23,523 bases of DNA, taken from JADGHQ01 sp045805385. GTDB lineage: Bacteria > Actinomycetota > Thermoleophilia > Solirubrobacterales > Thermoleophilaceae. The stretch covers positions 1 to 23,523 of the forward strand of contig JBJMLG010000090.1 of the NCBI GenBank assembly GCA_045805385.1, given 5' to 3'. Both the position numbers and the translations under genes were made by a program. Shown piece by piece: positions 8,075 through 15,686 of the stretch. The notes beneath the pieces were generated by a model that was given only the letters and a program-made list of their open reading frames with translations, was not told the origin of the DNA and ran no database searches. Position 1 is the first letter of the stretch. Each line of letters opens with the position of its first letter.

Positions 8075-8866
8075 ATGGACGTCCCGTCGCTGTCCATCGT
8101 CACGCCGTGCCTGAACGCGGCGGGCACCCTGGAGACCGCGCTCGAAAGTGTGCGCTCACAGGGCTACCCGAAGCTCGAGCACATCGTCGTCGACGGCGGG
8201 TCGACCGACGGCACGGTCGACATCCTGGAGCGGGCGGAGGGAGTGCGGTTCATCTCGGAGCCCGACCGTGGCCTGAGCGACGCCATGAACAAGGGCGTGC
8301 GCATGGCCACGGGCGACGTGGTGGGTTGGCTGAACGCCGATGACGTGTACATGCCCGGCGCGCTTCAGCGCGTGGGCGAGGAGCTGGCTCGCCATCCCGA
8401 GGCGATGTGGGGCTTCGGCCGCTGCCCGATCATCGACTCCGATGGCAACGAGATCCGCCCCGCAGTGACCGCGTACAAGGACTTCTTCCTGCGCCGATGG
8501 TCGTTCCCGCTGCACCTGGTGCAGAACTTCGTGTCGGCGCCCGCCACGTTTGTCCGCCGCGAGGCGTTCGACCGGGTGGGCATGTTCGACGAGCGCTTCC
8601 GCTACTCGATGGACTACGACTTCTGGCTGCGGCTCGGGCGCCAGGGCTGGCGGCCGCTGTTCATCGACGAGGAGATCGCGGCGTTCAGGATGGCGCCGGG
8701 ATCGCTCAGCATGTCCGGCTTCGAGACGCAGTTCGAGGAGCACGCAGAGAACGCGCGCGAGCACGGCGACGGGCACTCGCTGGCGGTGGGAGCGAACGTG
8801 GTGATCAGCCGCCTCATCCCCGCGATCTACAAAGGGATGCGCTACCTCCGCGAGCGCCGCGCGTGA
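8075..8866 (+). CDS. GT2 glycosyltransferase (WcaA-like)
   Basis: A 263-residue soluble GT-A glycosyltransferase. It has SIVTPCLNAAGTLETAL, then HIVVDGGSTDGT (Asp40), EPDRGLSDAMNKG, and the metal-binding LNADD (Asp89, Asp90). RYSMDYDFWLRL later in the protein carries the likely catalytic acidic residues. These features are typical of GT2 enzymes that add one sugar to a growing lipid-linked repeat unit at the cytoplasmic face. The donor cannot be deduced, although gmd lies immediately upstream on the other strand. The start is ATG 8075. The stop overlaps the GTG start of the flippase gene by 4 bp (GTGA), so the two are one transcription and translation unit. Confidence 0.92.
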   Translation: MDVPSLSIVTPCLNAAGTLETALESVRSQGYPKLEHIVVDGGSTDGTVDILERAEGVRFISEPDRGLSDAMNKGVRMATGDVVGWLNADDVYMPGALQRVGEELARHPEAMWGFGRCPIIDSDGNEIRPAVTAYKDFFLRRWSFPLHLVQNFVSAPATFVRREAFDRVGMFDERFRYSMDYDFWLRLGRQGWRPLFIDEEIAAFRMAPGSLSMSGFETQFEEHAENAREHGDGHSLAVGANVVISRLIPAIYKGMRYLRERRA

Positions 8867-10422
8867 CCACCCCCGGGCGCGATACCGGCGTGGTGCCGGC
8901 CGAGGAGGTGCCGCGGCCCGCCGCGCCCGCGACCGGCCCGCTTGCCGCGGACGACGCGCGCCACACCGCGATCGTGTCCCTCGGCCAGGCGTCGGCGATG
9001 GTGATGGGCGGCGTGATCGCGCTGCTGATCGCGCACATCTTCGGCAAGTCGGCTCGCACGGATGCATTTTTCGCTGCATACGGCGTAGCCACCGTGGTGA
9101 TCATCTTCGGCCAGACCTTCCGGCTGACCGCACTGCCGAAGCTCATGGACCCAAGCGACCGTGCGGCGCCCGTCCGGCTCCTCGCGGCCGTGGGGGTGAT
9201 CGCGCTGGCGGCGGCTATCCCGATGGTCGCCTTGGCAGATCCCGTCGCATCGCTGCTCGTCAAGGACGACCCGGGCGGCGTGGCAGCGCACTCGCTGCGG
9301 ATTCTGTGGCTGGCCGTAGCCGGGCAGCTGTTCGGTTCGATGCTCGCCGCGATCCTCGCGACGCGAGGTCGCTTCGTGCTGATCGGCGTCACCTATCTGG
9401 TAGCCGGGATCGCCAGCGTGGTCGTGTTCCTGGCACTCGAGAGCGCCGTCGGGATCGAGTCCGTCGCGATCGGCATCGACGCCGGGGCCGTGCTGCTCGC
9501 CGGCACCTTCCTGTGGGCGCTGCTGGCGGACGGTCTCCACAGCGGCGGCGGATCCGACGGGTTCCGCTCGGTCGTCCGCGAGGTGCGAGACCTCACGCTC
9601 GCGTCGATGACCTATGTGGCGCTGAACGTGGGCTACGTGATCTGCGTCGCGGTGGCATCGCGCGCCGGCTCCGGCGAGGCGACTCTCTACGCGTATGCGT
9701 ACTTCAGCGCAGCGATCCTGGTCGCCATGACGGCGACGTCGGCGGCCATGGTGCGCAGCCCCCGGCTGCTCTCCGAGGAGGCGCGCTCGCCTCGGGTGAT
9801 GGCGCAGAGCTCGCTCGCCACCTACCGGGTGACGGTGGTGGTGGTGATGCCGGTGCTTGCCCTCGCCGCGCTGGTCGGCCAGCCCGTGCTCGCTTTCGTG
9901 CTCGGCGGCGCCTTCGGCCACGACGACACGGTTCGCCTGGTGGTCACGCTGCTGCTGCTATCCGGGTGGGTGCTCGGCACCGCCGCCGGCACGTTTGCCG
10001 TCGTGGAGCTGCTCGCTCGTGGGCAGCTCAGGGCGCTTGCCCTCATCGCAGTGGCTCAGGTGCTGTTGCTCGCACCGCTCGCCATCGCGGGACGCGAGGC
10101 GTGGGGCATCAGGGGCATCGCGGTCGCGCAGTCCGTCTCCATTCTCGCCGCCACCGCCGCGCAGCTTTTCCTGGCGTTCGGCCGGGACGCGCCGCGGGTC
10201 GGGCGCCACATGGCGGCCGACACGGCCCGCGCGCTCGGCGCCATGGCGGTCGCGTTCGCGCCGTCGGTCGCACTCGTGCTGGCCCTCGGCTACGAGCCCG
10301 CTGTGGTGGCCCCGGCGGCGGTGCTCGCGGCGGGCTCGGCGCTCGTTGCGACCCGCGTCGCATGGCCCGACGAGTGGCGATTGCTCGCCTCCGTGGTGCG
10401 CCGCCGCGCGGTTACGGCGTAG
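8863..10422 (+). CDS. MOP-superfamily lipid-linked oligosaccharide flippase (MurJ/Wzx-type)
   Basis: A 519-residue protein with about 13-14 hydrophobic segments. It has the N-terminal pattern of this superfamily: a first helix SAMVMGGVIALLIAHIFGKS, then ARTDAFFAAYGVA, which closely resembles the 'G.S...DAFF.A' of MurJ. A Pro/Ala-rich cytoplasmic lead of about 35 residues precedes it. Such proteins flip undecaprenyl-linked glycans across the membrane. The start is GTG 8863, overlapping the upstream GT2 stop by 4 bp; the open frame before that is a shadow. A dedicated peptidoglycan MurJ is possible, but the position between glycosyltransferases favours a surface-glycan exporter. It ends 11 bp inside the convergent DUF2304 gene. 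Confidence 0.85.
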   Translation: MTTPGRDTGVVPAEEVPRPAAPATGPLAADDARHTAIVSLGQASAMVMGGVIALLIAHIFGKSARTDAFFAAYGVATVVIIFGQTFRLTALPKLMDPSDRAAPVRLLAAVGVIALAAAIPMVALADPVASLLVKDDPGGVAAHSLRILWLAVAGQLFGSMLAAILATRGRFVLIGVTYLVAGIASVVVFLALESAVGIESVAIGIDAGAVLLAGTFLWALLADGLHSGGGSDGFRSVVREVRDLTLASMTYVALNVGYVICVAVASRAGSGEATLYAYAYFSAAILVAMTATSAAMVRSPRLLSEEARSPRVMAQSSLATYRVTVVVVMPVLALAALVGQPVLAFVLGGAFGHDDTVRLVVTLLLLSGWVLGTAAGTFAVVELLARGQLRALALIAVAQVLLLAPLAIAGREAWGIRGIAVAQSVSILAATAAQLFLAFGRDAPRVGRHMAADTARALGAMAVAFAPSVALVLALGYEPAVVAPAAVLAAGSALVATRVAWPDEWRLLASVVRRRAVTA

Positions 10423-10816
10423 GCGCGCGGCCCACGGTCTCGGCCGTGCGCTCCTCCTGGGCCTCGTCGCCGGCTTCGAGGTCGCGGAGCCGTTTCTCGG
10501 TGAGAGCCAGGCGCTGCGCGAGCACCTTGGTCTGGTCGGACAGGCGCGACACCGCCACCGAGAAGTGCAGCAGCAGCACGAGGATGAATCCGCAGGCGAT
10601 CACGAACAGCGCCGAGGGCGGGTAGAAGATGCCGACCGCGTGGGAGATCTTCGAGAGCAGGCCCTGCCAGGCGGCAAGCCCGAACAGCACGACGGCCGCG
10701 AACAGCCAGAGCAGCGCGTAGCGCTCCTGGAGGCGGCGGCGGCGCACCAGCTCGAACACGATCAGGAACAGGACGACCGTCGCCAGGATCGAGACGATCT
10801 GGATGCGCGTGCCCAT
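10412..10816 (-). CDS. DUF2304 small membrane protein
   Basis: A 134-residue protein with three hydrophobic helices (about residues 5-22, 36-53 and 67-89). The pair RRRRLQERYALLWLF between the first two is characteristic of DUF2304. A predicted coiled coil (SDQTKVLAQRLALTEKRLRD) and an acidic tail follow. DUF2304 genes usually sit next to a GT2 gene, as here, and the protein is probably a membrane partner of that enzyme, comparable in layout to GtrA/GtrB pairs; this role is inferred. ATG 10816 overlaps the stop of the GT2 by one base (TGATG). Confidence 0.9.
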   Translation of the reverse strand: MGTRIQIVSILATVVLFLIVFELVRRRRLQERYALLWLFAAVVLFGLAAWQGLLSKISHAVGIFYPPSALFVIACGFILVLLLHFSVAVSRLSDQTKVLAQRLALTEKRLRDLEAGDEAQEERTAETVGRAPTP

Positions 10817-11565
10817 CAGATTCCGTGCGCCGCCGCGACGGGCGGCTCGTCGCCGGGCTCCACGACCGGCCGCGCGCGCACGAGGCCGACGACGATCGCC
10901 ATGAGCACCTTGATCATGTAATAGGCCGACTTCCCGGTGCTGATCGAGGACACGCCGCCCCCGCGCTGGTACATCGTCACCGCCACCTCACACATGCGCA
11001 GCTGGTGGAAGTGGAGCATCAGCACCGCCTCGACCTCGGGGTAGTCGTGCGGGTAGTCGCGCGCGAACAGCCCGATCGCGCGGCGATTGAAGAGGCGGAA
11101 GCCCGAGGTGGGATCGGTCACGCGCTGCCCCACGATGCGGGAGAGGATCGCCGCGAAGATGCGTATGCCGGTCCGGCGTGCGCGCGGGGCGGCGTAGCCG
11201 GTCTCCTCCATGAAACGCGACCCGCACACCATGTCGACGCCGTTTCGCTCCATCCGCTCGATCAGCTTGGCGAGCTCGGCGGGATCGTGCTGCCCGTCGC
11301 CGTCGACCTGCGCCATGAAGTCGTAGCCGTTCTCCTGCGCGTAGCTGAACCCGGATTGCACAGCGCCGCCGATCCCGAGGTTGAACGGGTGCCGGATCAC
11401 CGGCGCGCCCGCGGCCTCGGCGGCCTCGCTCGTGCGATCGCTGGAGCCGTCGTCGATCACCACGACGTCGAACCGCGGCGCGTGCAGCCGCAAGCCGTCG
11501 ATCACCGACGTGATGGTGTGCTCCTCGTTGAGAGCCGGAATGATGGCTAGATAGGTCTTCCGCAT
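10816..11565 (-). CDS. GT2 glycosyltransferase, DPM1-like (DUF2304 partner)
   Basis: A 249-residue GT-A glycosyltransferase. Motifs are AIIPALNEEHTI at the N-terminus, VVVIDDGSSDRT (Asp38, Asp39), FNLGIGGAVQSGFSYA, and the DXD-type QVDGDGQHDP (Asp88, Asp90). DPTSGFRLFNRRAI and a late RGGGVSSISTGKS are typical of the group next to DUF2304 proteins. The probable reaction is transfer of a sugar from an NDP-sugar to polyprenyl phosphate or another lipid acceptor on the inner membrane face. The C-terminus has one amphipathic or hydrophobic stretch (YYMIKVLMAIVVGLV) that may dock to the membrane. The start is ATG 11565. A 97-bp gap separates it from fcl upstream, so it may share the fcl transcript or use a separate promoter. 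Confidence 0.92.
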   Translation of the reverse strand: MRKTYLAIIPALNEEHTITSVIDGLRLHAPRFDVVVIDDGSSDRTSEAAEAAGAPVIRHPFNLGIGGAVQSGFSYAQENGYDFMAQVDGDGQHDPAELAKLIERMERNGVDMVCGSRFMEETGYAAPRARRTGIRIFAAILSRIVGQRVTDPTSGFRLFNRRAIGLFARDYPHDYPEVEAVLMLHFHQLRMCEVAVTMYQRGGGVSSISTGKSAYYMIKVLMAIVVGLVRARPVVEPGDEPPVAAAHGI

Positions 11566-11635
11566 GATGGGCTGAGCGGAGCGGCGCCGAGCGCTTCCCG
11601 CCAGTTCGAAACCGGTCTGCCCGTCGAGGGTTGCG

Positions 11636-11657
11636 CCGCGGGAAGGATAGCCCGCGG
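11636..11657 (-). terminator. GC hairpin after fcl with a -10-like loop
   Basis: Perfect inverted repeat: CCGCGGG (11636-11642) and CCCGCGG (11651-11657) around an 8-base loop, starting 6 bases after the fcl stop on the minus strand. There is no T-tract, so a terminator role is weak. The loop, read on the minus strand, contains TATCCT, a possible -10 for the downstream GT2 gene about 80 bases away. Confidence 0.3.
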
Positions 11658-11662
11658 GGAGG

Positions 11663-12679
11663 TCAGGGCGAGCCTGTGAGGAGGCCTGCCGCGGCCATCG
11701 CGCGGCGCTCGGACTCCCTCCGCCTGCGCTCGTCCTCGGCCACCCAATCGCGATGCTCGCGGAACCAGTCGACGGTCTTCTGCAGGCCCTCGCGGAAGCC
11801 GGTCTGCGCCTTGAAGCCGAACTCGCGCTCGGCGCGCGATGTGTCGAGCATGCGGCGTGGCTGCCCGCCGGGCCTGGAGGTGTCCCATTCGATCTCGCCC
11901 CCGAAGCCGGTGATCTCCCGCACCAGCTCGGCCAGATCCCGGATCGTGATCTCGAAGCCCGCGCCCACGTTCACGGGCTCGGGCCTGTCGTAGCGCTCGA
12001 GCGCGAGCACGAGGGCCTCCGCGCAGTCGTCCACGTAGAGGAATTCGCGGCTCGGCGAGCCGTCGCCCCAGAGCACCACCTTGGCGTCGCCGCTCTCCTG
12101 CGCCTCGATCATCTTGCGGATGAGCGCCGGGATCACGTGCGAGCTCTCCCTGTCGAAGTTGTCCTTCGGCCCGTACAGGTTCACCGGCAGCAGGTAGATG
12201 GCGTTGAAGCCGTATTGCTCGCGGTACGCCTGGGCCTGCACGAGCAGAGCCTTCTTTGCGACTCCGTAGGGAGCGTTCGTCTCCTCTGGATAGCCGTCCC
12301 AGAGATCGTCCTCGTGGAACGGCACGGGCGTGAACTTCGGGTACGCGCAGATCGTGCCGAGCTGGAGGAACTTCTCCACTCCGGTACGGCGCGAATGCTC
12401 CATCAGGAGCGCGCCCATCATCAGGTTCGCGTAGAAGTAGGCGCCGGGGTTGCGCTGGTTCGCGCCGATCCCGCCCACGCGCGCCGCCAGGTGCATGACC
12501 ATCTCGGGGCGGGTCTCGCCGACGAGCCGCTGCACGTCGTCCTCCACGACCAGGTCGAACTCCGCGCTCCGCGGCACGATCAGCTCGGCGCCGCGTTCGC
12601 GCAGCAGGTCCACGACGTGCGAGCCGAGGAAGCCCGCGCCGCCTGTGACCAGCACCCTCCTGCCCGACACGTCGCTCAT
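11663..12679 (-). CDS. fcl: GDP-L-fucose synthase (3,5-epimerase/4-reductase)
   Basis: Converts GDP-4-keto-6-deoxy-D-mannose to GDP-L-fucose with NADPH. The 338-residue SDR has VTGGAGFLGSHV for the cofactor and the family hallmark LGTICAYPKFTPVPFHEDDL. Catalytic residues are visible: Cys111 (Cys109 of E. coli), Tyr138 and Lys142 in NAPYGVAKK, and His181 in SSHVIPAL. Thr109 stands where E. coli has Ser107, which keeps a hydroxyl. NLYGPKDNF and PSREFLYVDD are also typical. The C-terminus carries a charged Arg/Glu extension of about 25 residues beyond the usual end. ATG 12679 overlaps the GT4 stop by 4 bp, and TAGGAT lies 9 bases before it. It is the last gene of the methyltransferase operon. 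Confidence 0.96.
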   Translation of the reverse strand: MSDVSGRRVLVTGGAGFLGSHVVDLLRERGAELIVPRSAEFDLVVEDDVQRLVGETRPEMVMHLAARVGGIGANQRNPGAYFYANLMMGALLMEHSRRTGVEKFLQLGTICAYPKFTPVPFHEDDLWDGYPEETNAPYGVAKKALLVQAQAYREQYGFNAIYLLPVNLYGPKDNFDRESSHVIPALIRKMIEAQESGDAKVVLWGDGSPSREFLYVDDCAEALVLALERYDRPEPVNVGAGFEITIRDLAELVREITGFGGEIEWDTSRPGGQPRRMLDTSRAEREFGFKAQTGFREGLQKTVDWFREHRDWVAEDERRRRESERRAMAAAGLLTGSP

Positions 12680-13857
12680 CGGACAGCCATCCTAGTGCCG
12701 GCCCCGCTGCCGGCCGCGAGCCGGTACGCGCGCCGATGGTCGGCGGCGGCCGCCTCCCAGTTGAAGCGGCTCCAGAAGCTCTCGGGCGGCGTGCCGGACG
12801 GCGCATGCCCGGCAGCGAGCGCGTCGATCGCCCCGGCGATCGCCCCGGTGTCGCGAGGGTCGAACCAGAGCGCCCTTTCGCCGAGCACCTCGGGAAGCGA
12901 CGCGACGCGCGCCGCGGCCACCTGGCAGCCGCAGGCCTGCGCCTCGAGCGGCGGGATGCCGAGCCCCTCGAACAGGCTGGGGAACACAACGCCGACCGCG
13001 CGGCGGTAGATCGCCGGCAGCTGCGCGCGCTCCACGTAGCCGGCGTGCATCACCCGGTCGGCCACGCCCGCGCGACCGGCGTGCTCCATCAGCTCCGGCA
13101 GCTTGCCGTGATCCTGCCCGCTCAGCACCAGCGTCAGCTCTCGGTCCTGCGACTGCGCGAACGCGTCGATCAGGCGTTCGTGGTTCTTGTGGGGCCAGAT
13201 GTTCGCGGGATAGAAGACGAAGCGCTCCGGCAGTCGCAGAGGCGCGAGCAGTGACTCGTCGCCCGGCACGGGACCCGGGCGGAACAGCTCGCGATCCACG
13301 TCCTGGTAGGCCACCACCACGCGCTCGGGGTCCACGCCGTGCCGCTCCACGATCGTCTGCCGGCTGAACTCGCTGATCGTCACGATCGCGTCTGCACGAG
13401 CGATCGCCCCGGCGTAGAACACGCGCCGGTAGGCCCGCTCGGCCATTGAGAAGAACTCGGGCATGAGCTCATGCTGGAGGTCGAACACGGTCACGACTCG
13501 AGGGAGGTCGAGCTCGGGCACGGAGACCGTGAGCGCGTAGTGCACCACGTCGATCGGCTCGCCCGCTGCGGTCGTGACCGCGCGGCGTAGACCGGCGCCG
13601 GCGTATCGCGCCCGGACGACCGAGGCGAGCCGCGCCGCGGCCGAGCCGCCGCGGCGGGCAAATGGAACCGTGCGCACCTCCACCGGCTCGCGTGCCAGGG
13701 GCTCGAGGGTGGCCGCGCCCTCGGGTTCGGCCACGACCGTGTAGCGGTCCTCCTCGCCGGGCGCGGCGGAGAGGCCGCGCACCAGCCCCCGCGTCAGCGT
13801 TTCCGAGCCGCCCATCTTCCCCGGGACCAGGGTGAGCATCGGGATTGCCACGTGCAT
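12676..13857 (-). CDS. GT4 family glycosyltransferase
   Basis: A 393-residue GT-B fold glycosyltransferase. The N-terminal domain has LTLVPGKMGGSETLTRGL, the glycine-rich loop of GT4. The C-terminal domain has FVFYPANIWPHKNHERLIDA and the donor-binding FPSLFEGLGIPPLEAQACGC with the E-x7-E spacing. Related bacterial enzymes use GDP-mannose, GDP-fucose or UDP-sugars. The gene lies between the Gmd-like SDR and fcl, so a GDP-deoxyhexose donor such as GDP-L-fucose is a reasonable inference but unproven. ATG 13857 follows the previous stop by one base and has GAGG six bases upstream on the minus strand, one of the few visible Shine-Dalgarno sites. The stop overlaps the fcl start (ATGA). Confidence 0.93.
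   Translation of the reverse strand: MHVAIPMLTLVPGKMGGSETLTRGLVRGLSAAPGEEDRYTVVAEPEGAATLEPLAREPVEVRTVPFARRGGSAAARLASVVRARYAGAGLRRAVTTAAGEPIDVVHYALTVSVPELDLPRVVTVFDLQHELMPEFFSMAERAYRRVFYAGAIARADAIVTISEFSRQTIVERHGVDPERVVVAYQDVDRELFRPGPVPGDESLLAPLRLPERFVFYPANIWPHKNHERLIDAFAQSQDRELTLVLSGQDHGKLPELMEHAGRAGVADRVMHAGYVERAQLPAIYRRAVGVVFPSLFEGLGIPPLEAQACGCQVAAARVASLPEVLGERALWFDPRDTGAIAGAIDALAAGHAPSGTPPESFWSRFNWEAAAADHRRAYRLAAGSGAGTRMAVR
12689..12694 (-). promoter_or_regulatory. Candidate internal -10 element (TAGGAT) of fcl
   Basis: TAGGAT reads on the minus strand inside the 3' end of the GT4 gene and ends 9 bases before the fcl ATG. It may give fcl its own leaderless transcript within the operon. 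AGGA within it could also act as a weak ribosome site, so this is ambiguous. Confidence 0.3.
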
Positions 13858-13858
13858 G

Positions 13859-14842
13859 TCAGCCCTCGTGAGCGAGCTGCGAATCGAGCGCGGCCACGTC
13901 GGCGTCCACGAGCAGGCGCACCAGGCCGTCGAAGTCCACGCTCGGCTCCCAGCCCAGGCGTTCGCGGGCGCGCGAAGCGTCGCCCACGAGGTTGTGCAGC
14001 TCGGCCTTTCCGCGCTGCAGCTGCGGGTCCACGCGCACGTGCTCCTGCCAGTCGAGCCCGGCGTGCGAGAACGCGCACTGAACGAGCTCCCGCACCGTGT
14101 GTGCCACGCCCGTGGCCACCACGTAGTCGTCCGGCTCGCGCGCGGACACGATCATCGCCATCGCGCGCACGTAGTCCGCGGCATATCCCCAGTCGCGGCG
14201 CGCATCGAGGTCTCCCAGCACCAGCTCACGCTCGAGCCCCGCGCGGATGCGCGCGACCGCGTTCGACACCTTCCGGGGCAGGAACTCGATCGGGCGCCGG
14301 GGCGACTCGTGGTTGTAGAGAATGCCCGAGGACGCGTGGAGCCCGTAGCGCCGTCGGTAGCTCCGGGTGATGAAGAAGCCGTAGGCCTTCGCCACGCCGT
14401 AGGGCGTGAGCGGCTTGAGCGGCGTGTCCTCGCTCTGTGGCGACTCGTCGGGCTCACCGAAGATCTCACTCGAGGAGGCCTGGTAGAAGCGGATCGCCGG
14501 GTCCACCTCGCGGACGGCCTCGAGCATCGTCGTGACCCCCACGGCGGCAAACTCGGCGGTCAGCACCGGCTCGTCCCAGGAGCGCGGCACGAACGACACC
14601 GACGCGAGGTTGTAGACCTCCCGGGCGCCGCTCTCGCGGAGTGCCCGCACAAGTGACTCCTGGTCGAGCAGGTCCGCGTCGAGCAGGCCGATCCGACCGT
14701 TCAGCGCCTCGAGGTTGGGGTATTCGCCGGCCGGGCGCCTGAGCACCCCGTACACCTCGTGACCCTGGTCGAGCAGCAGCTCGGCGAGGTAGGAGCCGTC
14801 CTGGCCGCCGACGCCCGTGATCAGCGAACGCCGAGCGCTCAA
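13859..14842 (-). CDS. Gmd-like NDP-sugar 4,6-dehydratase/epimerase (divergent second copy)
   Basis: A 327-residue extended SDR clearly related to GDP-mannose 4,6-dehydratase. It keeps SLITGVGGQDGSYLAE, ASSSEIFGE (Ser124 or Ser125, Glu126), Tyr148 and Lys152 in PYGVAKAY, YNHESPRR, and DARRDWGYAADYV. It lacks the canonical SSSFNT loop: after the two arginines it reads PAGEYPNLEALNGR. It also has NLASVSFVPRSWDEP where the canonical enzyme has LGAQSHVRVSFDIP. It may be a true Gmd isoform or may act on another GDP- or NDP-sugar. The start is TTG 14842, overlapping the methyltransferase stop by 4 bp (TTGA); the longer open frame upstream is a shadow of that gene. Followed one base later by the GT4 gene. 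Confidence 0.88.
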   Translation of the reverse strand: MSARRSLITGVGGQDGSYLAELLLDQGHEVYGVLRRPAGEYPNLEALNGRIGLLDADLLDQESLVRALRESGAREVYNLASVSFVPRSWDEPVLTAEFAAVGVTTMLEAVREVDPAIRFYQASSSEIFGEPDESPQSEDTPLKPLTPYGVAKAYGFFITRSYRRRYGLHASSGILYNHESPRRPIEFLPRKVSNAVARIRAGLERELVLGDLDARRDWGYAADYVRAMAMIVSAREPDDYVVATGVAHTVRELVQCAFSHAGLDWQEHVRVDPQLQRGKAELHNLVGDASRARERLGWEPSVDFDGLVRLLVDADVAALDSQLAHEG

Positions 14843-15555
14843 GCGCGTCGCCCCATCAGCCTGCCGAGCGCCGGCACGAGCGGCTTCAGCGGCCCGCGCT
14901 CGAAGGCGCTGTAGCGAAGCCGGGCGACCGCGCGGCGGCCGGGCGGCAGGTAGTCGAAGCTCGCGTGCCCGAGCGCGCGGTCGTCCCAATCGAACGCGAG
15001 CGCCTGGTCGCCCACCAGCCGGAACGCTGGTGTGCGGTGCCCGAGCACCTCCTCCAGCTGCCAGTGGTCGGACTTGCGCAGGTAGCGGGCGAGCACGTTC
15101 ACCGCCGGCTGGTAGGCGTCGTCCACGAGCACCCGGGCGCCCGGCTTCAGGTGCGGCGCAGTGAAGAACCAGTCGAGCACGGGGAACGGGAAGCTGTGCG
15201 CGCCGTCGATGAGCACGATGTCGAGCTCCTGCGGCTGCCAGCCGTTCTGAAGCGCCGTGTGGGAGGAGTCGGCGATGAACGTCACCTTCTCGGTGGAGAT
15301 GCCCTCGGCCGCGCACCAGGCCCGGATCGCCTCGTGCTCCCCGGGGTCCGGGCTGATGGCCGTGTGCGTGGCGCCGGCGGCCGCGAACACCACCGTGCTC
15401 GCGCCGGAGCCGGTCTCGAGCGTGGTCATGCCGTCGCGCACGTTCTGCTCGAGCCATTCGATCGCCGGCCATGCCAGGCCGAGGTACTCCTTTCCGGCGT
15501 GCACGGCGGGTGGGCGGGCGCGCAGGCGCTCCGTCAGTGTCCCCGTGGCGGACAT
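14839..15555 (-). CDS. Class I SAM-dependent methyltransferase (Methyltransf_24-like)
   Basis: A 238-residue Rossmann-fold protein. The SAM motif is TTLETGSGASTVVFAAAG (Glu47, Gly49, Gly51). SPDPGEHEAI follows at the position of motif II. VLIDGAHSFPFPVLDWF holds a probable catalytic or metal acidic residue (Asp118), and ARVLVDDAYQ follows. The layout is that of sugar or small-molecule O-methyltransferases of the methyltransferase-24 type. Being first in the operon with a Gmd-like SDR, a GT4 and fcl, it could methylate a deoxyhexose or glycan end; this is inference. ATG 15555 is preceded by TATCGT at 7 bases and no Shine-Dalgarno sequence. Confidence 0.82.
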   Translation of the reverse strand: MSATGTLTERLRARPPAVHAGKEYLGLAWPAIEWLEQNVRDGMTTLETGSGASTVVFAAAGATHTAISPDPGEHEAIRAWCAAEGISTEKVTFIADSSHTALQNGWQPQELDIVLIDGAHSFPFPVLDWFFTAPHLKPGARVLVDDAYQPAVNVLARYLRKSDHWQLEEVLGHRTPAFRLVGDQALAFDWDDRALGHASFDYLPPGRRAVARLRYSAFERGPLKPLVPALGRLMGRRA

Positions 15556-15562
15556 CGCGGCG

Positions 15563-15568
15563 ACGATA
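15563..15568 (-). promoter_or_regulatory. Candidate -10 element (TATCGT) of the methyltransferase operon
   Basis: TATCGT on the minus strand ends 7 bases before ATG 15555, the exact spacing expected for a leaderless mRNA starting at the A of ATG. No Shine-Dalgarno is present. It would drive the four-gene operon ending with fcl. Confidence 0.5.
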
Positions 15569-15644
15569 CGCGATAGCCGCCCGCAACTACGGCCGCGGGC
15601 GGCGGTTCTTGCTTCCGAGCGCCACGTTCACCCGGTCGGATGCC

Positions 15645-15650
15645 TACACT
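15645..15650 (+). promoter_or_regulatory. Candidate -10 element (TACACT) of the wecG operon
   Basis: TACACT lies 36 bases before ATG 15687 in the 131-bp divergent gap, the longest non-coding stretch of the window. A purine-rich GGCAGGGG lies about 17-24 bases before the ATG. This gives a leadered transcript, unlike the neighbouring candidates. No -35 match was seen. Confidence 0.35.
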
Positions 15651-15686
15651 CTGCCCGCTACGGCAGGGGCTCCGCAGGTGCGCGGC

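Noticed and set aside
8407..8862. Upstream part of the flippase frame
   Set aside because: Shadow of the GT2 at 8075-8866; the flippase starts at GTG 8863 within the GTGA overlap.
9306..10625. 439-residue plus-strand frame overlapping the flippase gene
   Set aside because: Arg/Gly-rich frame shadow of the flippase; no motif or membrane pattern.
14843..15586. N-terminal extension of the Gmd-like gene
   Set aside because: Out-of-frame shadow of the methyltransferase; Gmd-like homology begins right at TTG 14842.
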